Positions 17,166-25,586 of a stretch of DNA of 64,000 bases are shown piece after piece. The first letter of the stretch is position 1; every line of letters starts with the position of its first letter. Position numbers and translations under genes: made by a program. Under the pieces are notes generated by a model. That model was given only the letters and a program-made list of their open reading frames with translations, had not been told where the DNA came from and ran no database searches. Where the stretch lies: NCBI RefSeq assembly GCF_026672255.1, contig NZ_JAPOHA010000008.1:138792-202791 (forward strand), in the 5' to 3' direction. This DNA is from Caproiciproducens galactitolivorans. Its GTDB lineage: Bacteria > Bacillota > Clostridia > Oscillospirales > Acutalibacteraceae.

Positions 17166-18545
17166 ATGGATTATCATGACGAATTATCAAATGTGAAAAA
17201 AATACATTTTGTGGGAATCGGCGGTTCCGGAATGTGCCCGATTGCCGAAATTCTGCACAGCAGAGGATTTGAACTGACCGGATCGGATACAAATGAATCG
17301 GATACGCTTGCGCGAATCCGTTCCTACGGAATACCCGTTGCCATGGGGCATCGGGCGGAAAATATCGGCGACGCCGAAATGGTTGTCTATACGGCGGCCG
17401 TAAAAGACGATAACCCGGAGCTGGTGGCTGCGCGCGCGAAAGGCATTCCGACCATAGAGCGTTCCGTCATGCTCGGAATGGTTACCCGGCGCTATCAGCA
17501 CCCGGTCGCGGTTTCCGGAACGCACGGAAAAACGACGACAACCGCGATGATTACGCAGATTCTGCTGACTGCCGGAAAAGACCCTTCCGCCGTGATCGGC
17601 GGAAAACTTCCGCTGATCGGCGGGAACGGGCGCGTCGGCAACTCCGGCACGATCGTTTGCGAAGCCTGCGAATATGTGGATACTTTTTTGCAGCTGAATC
17701 CGGAAATTTCCGTAATCCTGAACATTGACGCCGATCATCTGGATTATTTCGGCACAGTGGACAATATTATCAAGTCTTTCCGCCAGTTTGCAAAACAGAC
17801 TTCGAAAACGCTGATCGTGAACGGGGACGACGCCAATTCCATGAAAGCCGTGGAGGGCCTTAAGCATGCGTCCATTGTAACGTTCGGCCTGAATCCAAAA
17901 AATAATTATTACGCCGACGATATCGCGGATACAAAGGAAGCAAGAGAAAGCTTCAGCGTGGTGAAGAACGGGGAAAAGGTAGCCGAAGTAAAGCTGAGTA
18001 TACCCGGGAAACATAATATTTACAATGCGCTGGCTGCTTTTGCAGCCGCCGATCAACTGGGAGTGGAAGCGGAAAAAATCGCTTCCAGCCTTGGACAGTT
18101 CACCGGCGTGCACAGGCGCTTTGAAATTCTGGGAACCTTTAACGGAATCACCGTGGCGGATGATTTTGCACACCATCCCACGGAGCTGACCGCTACGCTG
18201 ACTGCCGCCATGCAGATGGGCTTCCGGCGCGTGTGGGCCGTATTCCAGCCGCACACGTATTCCAGAACCTATATGCTTCTGGATGAATTCGCAAAAGCGC
18301 TTTCGATTCCCAACAGGGTTGTTCTTTCCGAAATTCTGGCGGTTCGCGAAACGAACACGTACAATATTTACGCCAAAGACCTTGCGGAAAAAATCCCCGG
18401 AAGCGTGTGGTTTAAAACATTTGAGGAAATCACCGATTATGTTACCGCAAACGCGGAAAAAGGAGATTTGATCTTAACGCTGGGCGGCGGGGATGTTTAC
18501 AAATGCGCCAATCGGATCGTGGAAAAATATAAGGGGTTGTGCTGA
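17166..18545 (+). CDS. murC: UDP-N-acetylmuramate--L-alanine ligase
   Basis: The 459-residue protein has the Mur ligase layout: an N-terminal UDP-binding motif FVGIGGSGM, the ATP loop SGTHGKTTTT, and a C-terminal domain with DDFAHHPTELTATL and FQPHTYSRT. It attaches the first L-alanine to UDP-MurNAc in peptidoglycan synthesis in the cytoplasm. AAGGAG lies 10 bases ahead of the chosen ATG; a longer reading upstream would begin inside the leader hairpin region. It stands alone here and not within a division cell-wall cluster. Confidence 0.95.
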   Translation: MDYHDELSNVKKIHFVGIGGSGMCPIAEILHSRGFELTGSDTNESDTLARIRSYGIPVAMGHRAENIGDAEMVVYTAAVKDDNPELVAARAKGIPTIERSVMLGMVTRRYQHPVAVSGTHGKTTTTAMITQILLTAGKDPSAVIGGKLPLIGGNGRVGNSGTIVCEACEYVDTFLQLNPEISVILNIDADHLDYFGTVDNIIKSFRQFAKQTSKTLIVNGDDANSMKAVEGLKHASIVTFGLNPKNNYYADDIADTKEARESFSVVKNGEKVAEVKLSIPGKHNIYNALAAFAAADQLGVEAEKIASSLGQFTGVHRRFEILGTFNGITVADDFAHHPTELTATLTAAMQMGFRRVWAVFQPHTYSRTYMLLDEFAKALSIPNRVVLSEILAVRETNTYNIYAKDLAEKIPGSVWFKTFEEITDYVTANAEKGDLILTLGGGDVYKCANRIVEKYKGLC

Positions 18546-18553
18546 TACATTTC

Positions 18554-18582
18554 TTGCACATAACCTACAAATGTATTATAAT
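18554..18582 (+). promoter_or_regulatory. sigma-A promoter of the CrtO-like gene
   Basis: TTGCAC, 17-base spacer, perfect TATAAT, about 80 bases before the start codon. Confidence 0.75.
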
Positions 18583-18659
18583 GTCTATGTTCAATATTGC
18601 ATATCTGTGTCATAATAGAGCAGATGCTTTTCGAAAGAATGATAGGAGGGAAATTCGAA

Positions 18660-19175
18660 ATGCTTAAAAATTTTTCCTTTCTCAACATGTATCTATGGAA
18701 TCTGTTTATTATCTTCATATGGCATTTGACGGTCTTTCTTGCTTGCCTTTATCTTCCCCATTCCAAATTTACCCCGGAAAAAGAACGGTTTGCACCCAAA
18801 GCCTGGGAACACGGCGGCCGTTGGTACAGGGATAAGCTGAAGATTCAATTTTGGAAGGATAAGGTTCCGCAGCACATAGGGAAAGGCGGTTTTTCCAAAG
18901 AACACCTTACGGATATTTCCCTTGAATATGTTGATGAGTTCATCTTTGAAACCTGCCGCGGCGAATGGATGCATATGAAAAATTGTGTCTGCGTGGTCCT
19001 AACCATGCTGATTAATCCTTTATTGGTCGGCTTAGTGTTTTCTTTTATGATTATGCTCGGCAATCTGCCGTTTGCGATTATACAGCGTTATAACCGTTTC
19101 CGTTTACAAATTTTGCGTAAAAAGCTTCTGCGTGACATTCAGTCGAATGGCATGGGACAAACCGTTACCGCTTGA
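18660..19175 (+). CDS. CrtO-like integral membrane protein
   Basis: The 171-residue protein has an N-terminal membrane helix, a soluble part with WYRDKLKIQFWKDKVP and GGFSKEHL, then two more hydrophobic helices and a basic end. The layout and the WKDK-P motif resemble the glycosyl-4,4'-diaponeurosporenoate acyltransferase (CrtO) family. No carotenoid genes are nearby, so the family name should not be read as a pathway assignment. AGGAGGG precedes the chosen ATG. It has its own promoter and terminator. Confidence 0.6.
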   Translation: MLKNFSFLNMYLWNLFIIFIWHLTVFLACLYLPHSKFTPEKERFAPKAWEHGGRWYRDKLKIQFWKDKVPQHIGKGGFSKEHLTDISLEYVDEFIFETCRGEWMHMKNCVCVVLTMLINPLLVGLVFSFMIMLGNLPFAIIQRYNRFRLQILRKKLLRDIQSNGMGQTVTA

Positions 19176-19193
19176 CCTGTTTCTTGAATTATG

Positions 19194-19232
19194 AAATCAG
19201 CTTTGCCGTCTGACGGTACGGCTGATTTTTTA
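19194..19232 (+). terminator. intrinsic terminator after the CrtO-like gene
   Basis: AAATCAGC pairs with GCTGATTT, with an inner CCGT/ACGG stem, followed by a run of T. Confidence 0.8.
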
Positions 19233-19250
19233 TAAGCGGGAGGACAAGCT

Positions 19251-20387
19251 GTGAAAAGGCATACTTTTCATTTCACCTTTTTTATAGTCCTGCTATTGCT
19301 TACCTTAATTAAGGTAGACGCAAGTGCAGACCCCGTCCCATATTTTACATACAGTCTGGATAAAACCTCCGTTTCTTCCGGCGATTTTATAAAGGTACAG
19401 CTTAATGCCAACCAGACGGCCGATACCGCTGCGGGATTTCGAATGACGATTGATTATGACGCCGCAGCGTTCAGCTTTGTGCGCACAGAAACGTCGGCGC
19501 AGATTAAAAGCGGTACCATGTACACCAACAGCACAGGCAACCCCATCCGAAGTGTTTATGTCTGCAATGTCGACCGCCCGACGGCGCCGGAGCTCTCGGG
19601 GAATATTCTGTCGTTTGTATTTCAGGTGAAGGACGGCGCGCCCGCCGGGAAAGCGAATATAGGGGCGCATATTGACGACGTCTGCAATTATGATTCAAAA
19701 CGTCTGGACGTATCCGTTCACCAAACCTTAACGGCAGCGGTTCAGCCGCCGAAGGAAGCGCCTTCCGATGAGGCTTCCCTTTTCTCGCTGCAGCCTTATC
19801 AGGGCAGGCTGGAGCCGCCTTTTTCTCCCGATGTCTACAAATACAATTTATATGTGGAAAGCAATGTGAATTCCATTGAATTTTCCGCTGCCGCACAGGA
19901 CGGCGGGACCGTGCGGATTAACCGGAAAACTTTGTTTAAAGCCGGAACGGAAACACCCATTGTCGCGACAGTAACGTCTGCGGATAAAAAGGCAAAAACA
20001 GATTATGTGATCACTGTTTTTCGCGGCGAAAATCCGGTTCCCATATCGGATGCAGCGTCCGGCAAGCCAGAAAGCGGAAAATCAGCAAAGCCGAAAGACC
20101 CGTATCAAAGTCTGAAAGCAAAAAAGACGGAGAAAGAAGCGAAGAAAGCAAGGCAAACGGAACCGGCAGGGGAGTATGCAACCGCAACCGCCGAGCCCGG
20201 GCAGGAAGAACAACAGGCAGTGCAGGCTTCCGTACAGCAGCCGTCCTATTCCAATCGGGCGGACCGCAACATCTATATCATTGGAAATCAGATGCCTACC
20301 TTTTTCATTGGGATGCTTACGACCGCGCTTTGCCTTATGCTGGGGATCCTTTTAACTTTTTATCTCCGGATACCCCCAAAAAAGTGA
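19251..20387 (+). CDS. membrane-anchored cohesin-like and cadherin-like surface protein
   Basis: The 378-residue protein starts with a signal sequence. Residues about 30-160 look like a cohesin-type beta-sandwich (YSLDKTSVSSGDFIKVQLNA, GFRMTIDYDAAAFSF, ILSFVFQVKDGAPAG). Residues about 175-260 fit a cadherin-like/Big-type domain (LFSLQPYQGRLEPPFSP, YKYNLYVESNV, TDYVITVFRG). A charged Lys/Glu-rich linker follows, then one C-terminal membrane helix and a short basic tail. The start is GTG, behind GGGAGGA. No dockerin or cellulase genes are present here, so it may bind other surface proteins or polysaccharide; that is inference. Confidence 0.75.
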   Translation: MKRHTFHFTFFIVLLLLTLIKVDASADPVPYFTYSLDKTSVSSGDFIKVQLNANQTADTAAGFRMTIDYDAAAFSFVRTETSAQIKSGTMYTNSTGNPIRSVYVCNVDRPTAPELSGNILSFVFQVKDGAPAGKANIGAHIDDVCNYDSKRLDVSVHQTLTAAVQPPKEAPSDEASLFSLQPYQGRLEPPFSPDVYKYNLYVESNVNSIEFSAAAQDGGTVRINRKTLFKAGTETPIVATVTSADKKAKTDYVITVFRGENPVPISDAASGKPESGKSAKPKDPYQSLKAKKTEKEAKKARQTEPAGEYATATAEPGQEEQQAVQASVQQPSYSNRADRNIYIIGNQMPTFFIGMLTTALCLMLGILLTFYLRIPPKK

Positions 20388-20434
20388 ATGGGTGGAATTT
20401 AGGGTAGTTTAAAAAATTGATATACTAACATTTT

Positions 20435-20466
20435 AAGTCCGTTTTCCGAATGGAAACGGACTTTTT
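20435..20466 (+). terminator. intrinsic terminator
   Basis: AAGTCCGTTT pairs with AAACGGACTT, followed by a T-run, 48 bases after the cohesin-like gene. Confidence 0.85.
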
Positions 20467-20503
20467 CGTATGCTTTCTGAACTTCTATGGTAACTCTTCT
20501 TAA

Positions 20504-20560
20504 TTGTGCAAAACATGTGCAGAGAAATGGCATTGCAAAGAATTTGGATTATGATATGAT
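20504..20560 (+). promoter_or_regulatory. HPr promoter with upstream direct-repeat element
   Basis: The element TTGTGCAAAACATGTGCA (20504-20521) contains two direct TGTGCA copies 11 bases apart. Eleven bases later comes TTGCAA, a 16-base spacer and TATGAT. The same element and the same spacing occur before the PTS regulator gene. Its position upstream of -35 fits an activator site. Confidence 0.7.
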
Positions 20561-20611
20561 TGATATAAGGAGTGGTCACTCCGAAAAAACGGTGATTGGC
20601 AGGGAAATAAA

Positions 20612-20872
20612 ATGAAGACATTTACTTACGAAATACGAGACCCGGATGGAATCCACGCCCGGCCAGCAGGATTGCTGGTTAAGCAGGCGGCGCAGTATGA
20701 ATCAACGATAAAAATCAGCAAGGGTGAAAGCCGAACGGCGGACGCCAAAAAGATTTTTTCCGTGATGAGCCTTGCCGTCAAGCAGGGCGAGACGGCTGTC
20801 GTTACGGTAGAAGGCGCTGATGAAGAAAAAGCCGCGGAAGGAATGAAAAACTTTTTCGAACAAAATCTGTAA
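20612..20872 (+). CDS. HPr-family phosphocarrier protein lacking the regulatory serine
   Basis: The 86-residue protein is HPr-like, with the active-site motif GIHARPAG and phosphorylatable His15. It would pass phosphate from enzyme I to a PTS EIIA. In the region KKIFSVMSL, Bacillus HPr has KSIMGVMSL: the serine that HPr kinase phosphorylates is replaced by lysine (Lys47 here). It should therefore act in sugar transport but not as a CcpA corepressor. A second, standard HPr is expected elsewhere in the genome. It has its own promoter and a strong terminator, and shares an upstream element with the adjacent PTS operon, so it may be a dedicated partner. Confidence 0.88.
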   Translation: MKTFTYEIRDPDGIHARPAGLLVKQAAQYESTIKISKGESRTADAKKIFSVMSLAVKQGETAVVTVEGADEEKAAEGMKNFFEQNL

Positions 20873-20919
20873 GAATACCTCTGCGGGATGATTGGGTTCC
20901 AAGCAATTGGATGATTTTA

Positions 20920-20957
20920 AAAAGTTCAAGCCGCCATTTTGGCGGCTTGAACTTTTT
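20920..20957 (+). terminator. intrinsic terminator of the HPr gene
   Basis: A long perfect stem, AAAAGTTCAAGCCGCC paired with GGCGGCTTGAACTTTTT, ends in a T-run. Confidence 0.92.
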
Positions 20958-21092
20958 ATGGAATATTTTATCCAATTAGGACAAAACTGAATTTTGTCTT
21001 TGTACAAGCATGAGCGCACGAGGTACCGTTCATAATTATTTCATGGGTTCTATGGAGAATGCCTAAATTGGTTTCTCCTGTTTCCATCGTTC

Positions 21093-21149
21093 TTGTGCAA
21101 TACATGTGCAACAGATTGGTATTGAGCTTTACGACGGATAAATTATAAT
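21093..21149 (+). promoter_or_regulatory. PTS operon promoter with the shared direct-repeat element
   Basis: TTGTGCAATACATGTGCA (21093-21110) differs from the element before HPr at one position only. It is again followed after 11 bases by the -35 (TTGAGC), a 16-base spacer and TATAAT. The promoter fits a transcript for the regulator and the PTS genes behind it. Confidence 0.7.
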
Positions 21150-21196
21150 GAATGAAGAGGTTTAAAGTCACCATTTGTGCTGACGGAAAGAAAGTT

Positions 21197-23122
21197 ATGA
21201 AAAACAGGGAAAGTAATATCTTAAATTATATTTTTAACAACAACGGCGCGTCCTTGCAGGAGCTTCTCGATGAGTTTAAAATCTCGAAAAGAACGCTGTA
21301 CTATGATGTTGAAAATATTAACGATGAGATGAAAGGCCGCGGCCAAATCCGAAAAATCGGCCAGAAATTTACCTGCATCGGCAATTATAACGCACTGCGC
21401 AAATTTATCAGCGGGGCCGGCTGTGTGGACCCGTATGCGGTTTACAACAGGCAGAATTATATTCTGGGCAAAATTTTGGAAGGCGAATCGTTTACACTTG
21501 AAAAACTCGCCAACGAAATGGGAATGAGTAAAAACACCTGTATCAGCGACATGGAGGATATCAAACGCCTGCTGAAGGGCAAAGGGCTCGCGCTCCGGAC
21601 AAAACCACAGTATTCCATGATTGGCAGCGAAATAAAAATCCGGGAGCTTTATCTGTCGCTTATGCAGGAAAACGTAGACCTCATCAGTCAAATTAGCCCG
21701 CAGGTTGTTTTGTTTAACAAAAACCGGAACTTGCAATTAACGGACTACGCCCTTGGCAATCTTTCTGTGTTTCTTGATTTTACGCGCCGCAGAATTGCGC
21801 AGGGGTGTTTCGTGAAAGCGGGAGACGATTTTGCCGAGGCGGAGCAATTTTCTTATTTCAAGGCTCTTTTCGATCTGATTGATACCGAAAACCGGAATGA
21901 ACGGCAGTATCTTGCCGCTTATATTGCGTCCCTTCCCAGTTGGAACCATCAGGTGGATGACAGCCGGATTGACCGTTACGTAGACCGTCTGATTGAAAAA
22001 TTCGAGTCCAAAACGGCGATTACGCTGGAGTCGAAAGAAGAGTTCAAAAAGAATATCAAGAGGCATCTGCTTTCGTCTTACTACCGAATCAAGTTTCATT
22101 TTCCGGTAAACAATCCATGCCTTTCCGAAATCAATGTGCAGCATGGGGCGCTTTATAAAATTGTTCGCTCGGTTGTTCTGGAAAACGGGAAAGAGTTTCG
22201 CGAACTGAGCAATATGAGCGATGAAGAAATCGGATACATTACTGCTTATTTCGGGGGATATCTTTCCGGCAGCCGGAGCAACGGGCTGCGCAGGAACCGG
22301 GTGCTTCTCGTTTGCCCGAATGGACTGATGGTTTCGAAAACGCTTAAAATTCAGCTCTATAAATATATTCCCACGGTGGAAGTCGTCGATACCATTGCCA
22401 TGAGCAGTCTTCCCGGTTATACCGGCAGTTACGACTATATTATTTCCACGATTGAACTGCCGGGGTACGAAAATGTAATGGTTGTAAATCCGATTCTTAC
22501 AAAAATGGATATACAGCACATTATGAATAATTTGCTTGATTTTTCCGGATCTACCTATACGTACGACCTGGAACTTCTGATCAATGTAATTCGCAAGAGT
22601 GCGGATATCTTCGATGAAAATCAGCTCCGCAAGAATTTAAGCGCGCTGATTTACCCGAAGATAGCAGAAAACAAGGAGGAAAAAAACCCTGTGCTCAAAG
22701 ACCTTATTTATGGAAACAGAATTCAAATTACCCAGCATGCAGAAAACTGGCAGGAGGCAATCCGGCTTGCCGCCCAGCCCCTTTTGGATGATCATTCCAT
22801 CGAGGCATCTTATGTGGATGCCATGATTGAAAGTGTTAACCGTTTCGGGCCGTATATCGTACTCGATGATTATTTTGCGCTTCCGCATGCAAAGCCGGAA
22901 GGGAAGGTAAACCGGCTTGCCATGTCCCTGTTAGTGGTAAAAGAGGAAGTGGATTTGGTTGGACATCCGGTGAATGTATTTTTAGTGCTTGCAACCGTTG
23001 ATTCTTCCTCTCACCTGGATGCACTTGCAAATCTTTCCGATATTCTCAGCGAGCGGGAAAATCTTCAGTTATTCCGCGAAGGGGATAAGGAAGAAATCTT
23101 AGCTTTGCTGAACCGATACTAA
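21197..23122 (+). CDS. PRD-containing PTS transcriptional activator with EIIB-like and EIIA domains
   Basis: The 641-residue protein belongs to the MtlR/LicR group of BglG-type regulators. Two N-terminal helix-turn-helix segments are visible (SLQELLDEFKISKRTLYYDV and FTLEKLANEMGMSKNTC). The middle holds two PTS regulation domains, including the HLLSSYYRIKFHFP segment. An EIIB-like fold follows (VLLVCPNGLMVSKTL). The last 150 residues are an EIIA of the fructose/mannitol/ascorbate class with ALPHAKPEG around the phospho-histidine. Such proteins are switched by PTS phosphorylation. I used the MKNRESN start; an earlier in-frame ATG lies two bases after the -10 and cannot be used. No separate EIIA gene is present in the operon. 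Confidence 0.9.
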   Translation: MKNRESNILNYIFNNNGASLQELLDEFKISKRTLYYDVENINDEMKGRGQIRKIGQKFTCIGNYNALRKFISGAGCVDPYAVYNRQNYILGKILEGESFTLEKLANEMGMSKNTCISDMEDIKRLLKGKGLALRTKPQYSMIGSEIKIRELYLSLMQENVDLISQISPQVVLFNKNRNLQLTDYALGNLSVFLDFTRRRIAQGCFVKAGDDFAEAEQFSYFKALFDLIDTENRNERQYLAAYIASLPSWNHQVDDSRIDRYVDRLIEKFESKTAITLESKEEFKKNIKRHLLSSYYRIKFHFPVNNPCLSEINVQHGALYKIVRSVVLENGKEFRELSNMSDEEIGYITAYFGGYLSGSRSNGLRRNRVLLVCPNGLMVSKTLKIQLYKYIPTVEVVDTIAMSSLPGYTGSYDYIISTIELPGYENVMVVNPILTKMDIQHIMNNLLDFSGSTYTYDLELLINVIRKSADIFDENQLRKNLSALIYPKIAENKEEKNPVLKDLIYGNRIQITQHAENWQEAIRLAAQPLLDDHSIEASYVDAMIESVNRFGPYIVLDDYFALPHAKPEGKVNRLAMSLLVVKEEVDLVGHPVNVFLVLATVDSSSHLDALANLSDILSERENLQLFREGDKEEILALLNRY

Positions 23123-23202
23123 GATCATCCCGCGGCTGCCGCGGCTCGGCTCTTAGAGGAATATAGTTTACAGAAAATAATCACAGTAAGGGGGTGTATA
23201 AA

Positions 23203-23487
23203 ATGAAAATTTTCGCAGTTTGCGGTTTTGGCTGCGGGTCATCCATGATTTTAAAGATGAGCCTGGACAGAGTTTGTAAACAAATGGGGATTGCCTGCGA
23301 CGTGGAAACAACCGATATCAATTCAGCCCGCGGAGCGCAGTGTGACGCCATTTTTACAAGCGCAGAGTTAGCCCGGGAGCTAAAAGATTCCTGTACCGTA
23401 CCCATTTACAGCGTGAAGAAATATATGGATTTAGCGGAAGTCAAGGAAGTTTTTGAGAAGTTTTTGAGTGATACGAAGGGGGTATAA
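23203..23487 (+). CDS. PTS EIIB component, ascorbate/lactose-type fold
   Basis: The 94-residue protein has the phospho-cysteine loop VCGFGCGSS close to the N-terminus, as in SgaB/UlaB-type EIIB. It receives phosphate from an EIIA and passes it to the sugar bound by the EIIC encoded next. The ATG at 23203 is favoured over a GTG nine bases earlier, because AAGGGGGT is correctly placed for it. The loop has an extra Cys in the fifth position after the phospho-cysteine, which is worth noting but may be neutral. Confidence 0.88.
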   Translation: MKIFAVCGFGCGSSMILKMSLDRVCKQMGIACDVETTDINSARGAQCDAIFTSAELARELKDSCTVPIYSVKKYMDLAEVKEVFEKFLSDTKGV

Positions 23488-23490
23488 ATT

Positions 23491-24747
23491 GTGATGGAAT
23501 TCATTACAACGAACATTTTGCGCAATCCTCCGGTTCTGCTTGGGTTGATTGCGATGCTGGGTCTCATTTTACAGAAAAAGGGATTAGCGGAAATTATAAA
23601 GGGGACTCTTCTTGCGGCATTCGGCATGCTGATTTTAAATGCGGGCGTAGGCATGCTGGTTAATTCCATATTGCCGATTAATTCCGCGTTTCAGACCCTT
23701 TCCGGTTCCGCCGGCGCCGCGAAAGGACTCAACGATGTTACGTTTACCGGTACTTATGGCGGCGATGTCGGACTTGCTATGTTTATCGGTCTTATCCTGC
23801 ATCTGATGATTGCAAAGTTTACGCCGATCAAAACAATCTTCCTTACCGGCCATATGCTTTGGTGGTTCCCGTTCATCTTTGTGGCGGCCGGTGTGGAAGC
23901 GGGACTCCGGGGACCGATGCTGATTGGTATCAGCGCCGTTTTTTCGGCTCTTTACTGGTCCATTATGCCGTGGCTGCTCCGCAAATATGTTTTTGCGGTT
24001 ACCGGCGACGAATCCTTTACCTTGGGTCACCCGACAGGAGTTTTAAGCCTGATTTCAGGCTTTGTAGCGGGCAAGGTAGGAAATAAGAAGAAATCGACGG
24101 AGAGCATCTCTTTACCAAAGGGTCTGTCCTTTTTCCGCGAAATTTCCATTACCGGCGCGGTTGTCATATTCATTATGTTTATTGTCGTGGGCATTGCCAT
24201 TCCTTCTTCCGTTGCGAAGGACCAAAACCTGTTCATGACTGCTGTGAATCAGGGACTGAACTTTGGCGCCGGACTTATCGTAATGCTCCAGGGTGTGCGT
24301 ATGCTCATCAACCAGATTGTTCCGGCCTTTAAAGGCATTTCCGACAAACTGGTTCCCAACGCGCTTCCGGCGTTTGACTGCCCGGTTATCTTCAACTACA
24401 AGCCGAATGCGGTTCTCATCGGATTTGTTACCGCTATGATTACCTCTACCATTCTTATTTTAATATGCAACGCAGCGAATGTATTTCACCTTATGCTGAT
24501 TCCGCTGGTAATCACTTCTTTCTTTGAATGCGGTGCGGCGGCCGTTATCGGCGAAGGCCAGGGCGGTTTGCGCGGCTGTATTATCGGTACCGCCGTTGCG
24601 TCGGTCGTTATGGTAGGCTTGGTAGGCGTTTCCGCGGTGATGTATTCCGGAACCATTCAGAATTGGATGCTGATTTTCGGAGGAAACGATCTCTCCCTCT
24701 TTGGTATAATTGCAAATCTGATCGATAAACTTTTGGCGGTGTTTTAA
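23491..24747 (+). CDS. PTS EIIC component, ascorbate (SgaT/UlaA) family
   Basis: The 418-residue polytopic membrane protein starts with NILRNPPVLLGLIAMLGLILQKK and has the LGHPTGVLSLISGFVAGK and FNYKPNAVLIGF regions typical of the UlaA family of EIIC proteins. It forms the sugar channel. The start may be GTG 23491 or the ATG three bases later; both follow AAGGGGGT. The true sugar is unknown: the neighbouring SIS gene, instead of an ascorbate-lactonase gene, argues against simple ascorbate use. Confidence 0.88.
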   Translation: MMEFITTNILRNPPVLLGLIAMLGLILQKKGLAEIIKGTLLAAFGMLILNAGVGMLVNSILPINSAFQTLSGSAGAAKGLNDVTFTGTYGGDVGLAMFIGLILHLMIAKFTPIKTIFLTGHMLWWFPFIFVAAGVEAGLRGPMLIGISAVFSALYWSIMPWLLRKYVFAVTGDESFTLGHPTGVLSLISGFVAGKVGNKKKSTESISLPKGLSFFREISITGAVVIFIMFIVVGIAIPSSVAKDQNLFMTAVNQGLNFGAGLIVMLQGVRMLINQIVPAFKGISDKLVPNALPAFDCPVIFNYKPNAVLIGFVTAMITSTILILICNAANVFHLMLIPLVITSFFECGAAAVIGEGQGGLRGCIIGTAVASVVMVGLVGVSAVMYSGTIQNWMLIFGGNDLSLFGIIANLIDKLLAVF

Positions 24748-24749
24748 TC

Positions 24750-25490
24750 ATGCAGTTTCAGTATTTCAGTGAGATTCGACGGCTCCTTGACGAAGTAGAA
24801 ACGAAGGAGTCGGAATCAATGGAAAAGGCAGTGGCGGCGCTCACAAAAGCCGTGCTGGGAAAGCGTGCGATCTATGTTTTCGGTGCAAGTCATGCGGGCA
24901 TCCTAACGCAGGAAATGTTTTACCGCGCCGGCGGGTTGGTGGTCATCAACCCGATTTTCGGCAGCGAAGTGATGCTGGATACTTCTCCTATCACGCACAC
25001 CAGCAAAATGGAAAGGCTGGTAGGGTACGGTACGCTCCTTGCACAGAAGACACCGATGCAGGAGGGCGATGTGCTGATCGTACATTCCGTTTCCGGCAGG
25101 AACCCAGTAACCATTGAAGTAGCAATGGAAGCAAAAAAACGAAATGCCATTGTTATTTGTATTACGAATCTTACCTATTCGAAGTCGGTTACATCCAGAC
25201 ATCCATCGGGGAAAAATCTCTATGAAGTAAGCGATATCGTCATCGATAACCATGGAGAAAAAGGAGACGCATGTGTTGCTGTTAAGGGGATCGAGCAGAA
25301 AGTAAGCCCAACATCAACCGTGATCGGTGCGTCTATTCTGAATTCCATTGTTGCGGCGACTGCGCAGGCGTTAGTGGATGCAGGACTAAAAACCCCACCG
25401 ATTTTTTACAGCGCAAATGTAGACGGCGGAGATGAGCTTAACCGCAAAATCTACGAAGAATACAAAGAAAACATCCATTACAGTTATTAA
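24750..25490 (+). CDS. SIS-domain sugar isomerase-like protein
   Basis: The 246-residue protein is a single SIS domain. It has AIYVFGASHAGILTQEMFYRAGG, where phosphosugar binders carry the first serine-rich loop, and DVLIVHSVSGRNPVTIEVAM as the second loop. An ending with ILNSIVAATAQALVDAG is typical of the SIS_2/UPF0309 group. It starts two bases after the EIIC stop, so it probably acts on the phosphosugar delivered by this PTS. Which sugar and whether it isomerises or cleaves is not visible. Confidence 0.85.
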   Translation: MQFQYFSEIRRLLDEVETKESESMEKAVAALTKAVLGKRAIYVFGASHAGILTQEMFYRAGGLVVINPIFGSEVMLDTSPITHTSKMERLVGYGTLLAQKTPMQEGDVLIVHSVSGRNPVTIEVAMEAKKRNAIVICITNLTYSKSVTSRHPSGKNLYEVSDIVIDNHGEKGDACVAVKGIEQKVSPTSTVIGASILNSIVAATAQALVDAGLKTPPIFYSANVDGGDELNRKIYEEYKENIHYSY

Positions 25491-25505
25491 CTTTTATCCA
25501 GAACT

Positions 25506-25536
25506 GAGGGGCTGTCTCAAAATGAGGCAACCCCTC
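25506..25536 (+). terminator. hairpin after the PTS operon
   Basis: GAGGGG pairs with CCCCTC, with an inner CTC/GAG stem, 16 bases after the stop of the SIS gene. It lacks a T-run, so it may be a weak or factor-assisted terminator. Confidence 0.5.
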
Positions 25537-25553
25537 GGCTTGTTAAAATGGGT

Positions 25554-25582
25554 TTGACTATGAGGAACCGTGGAAGTATAAT
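25554..25582 (+). promoter_or_regulatory. sigma-A promoter of an unidentified small RNA
   Basis: TTGACT, 17-base spacer, TATAAT. No coding region follows before the tRNA, but a strongly folded segment starts within 5-7 bases. Confidence 0.75.
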
Positions 25583-25586
25583 GGAA

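Noticed and set aside
18660..19175. Carotenoid biosynthesis from the CrtO-like gene
   Set aside because: No other carotenoid gene is present in the window; the family resemblance alone does not support a pathway.
25506..25536. End of an insertion sequence after the PTS operon
   Set aside because: No matching inverted end, target duplication or transposase was found; a hairpin after the operon is the simpler reading.
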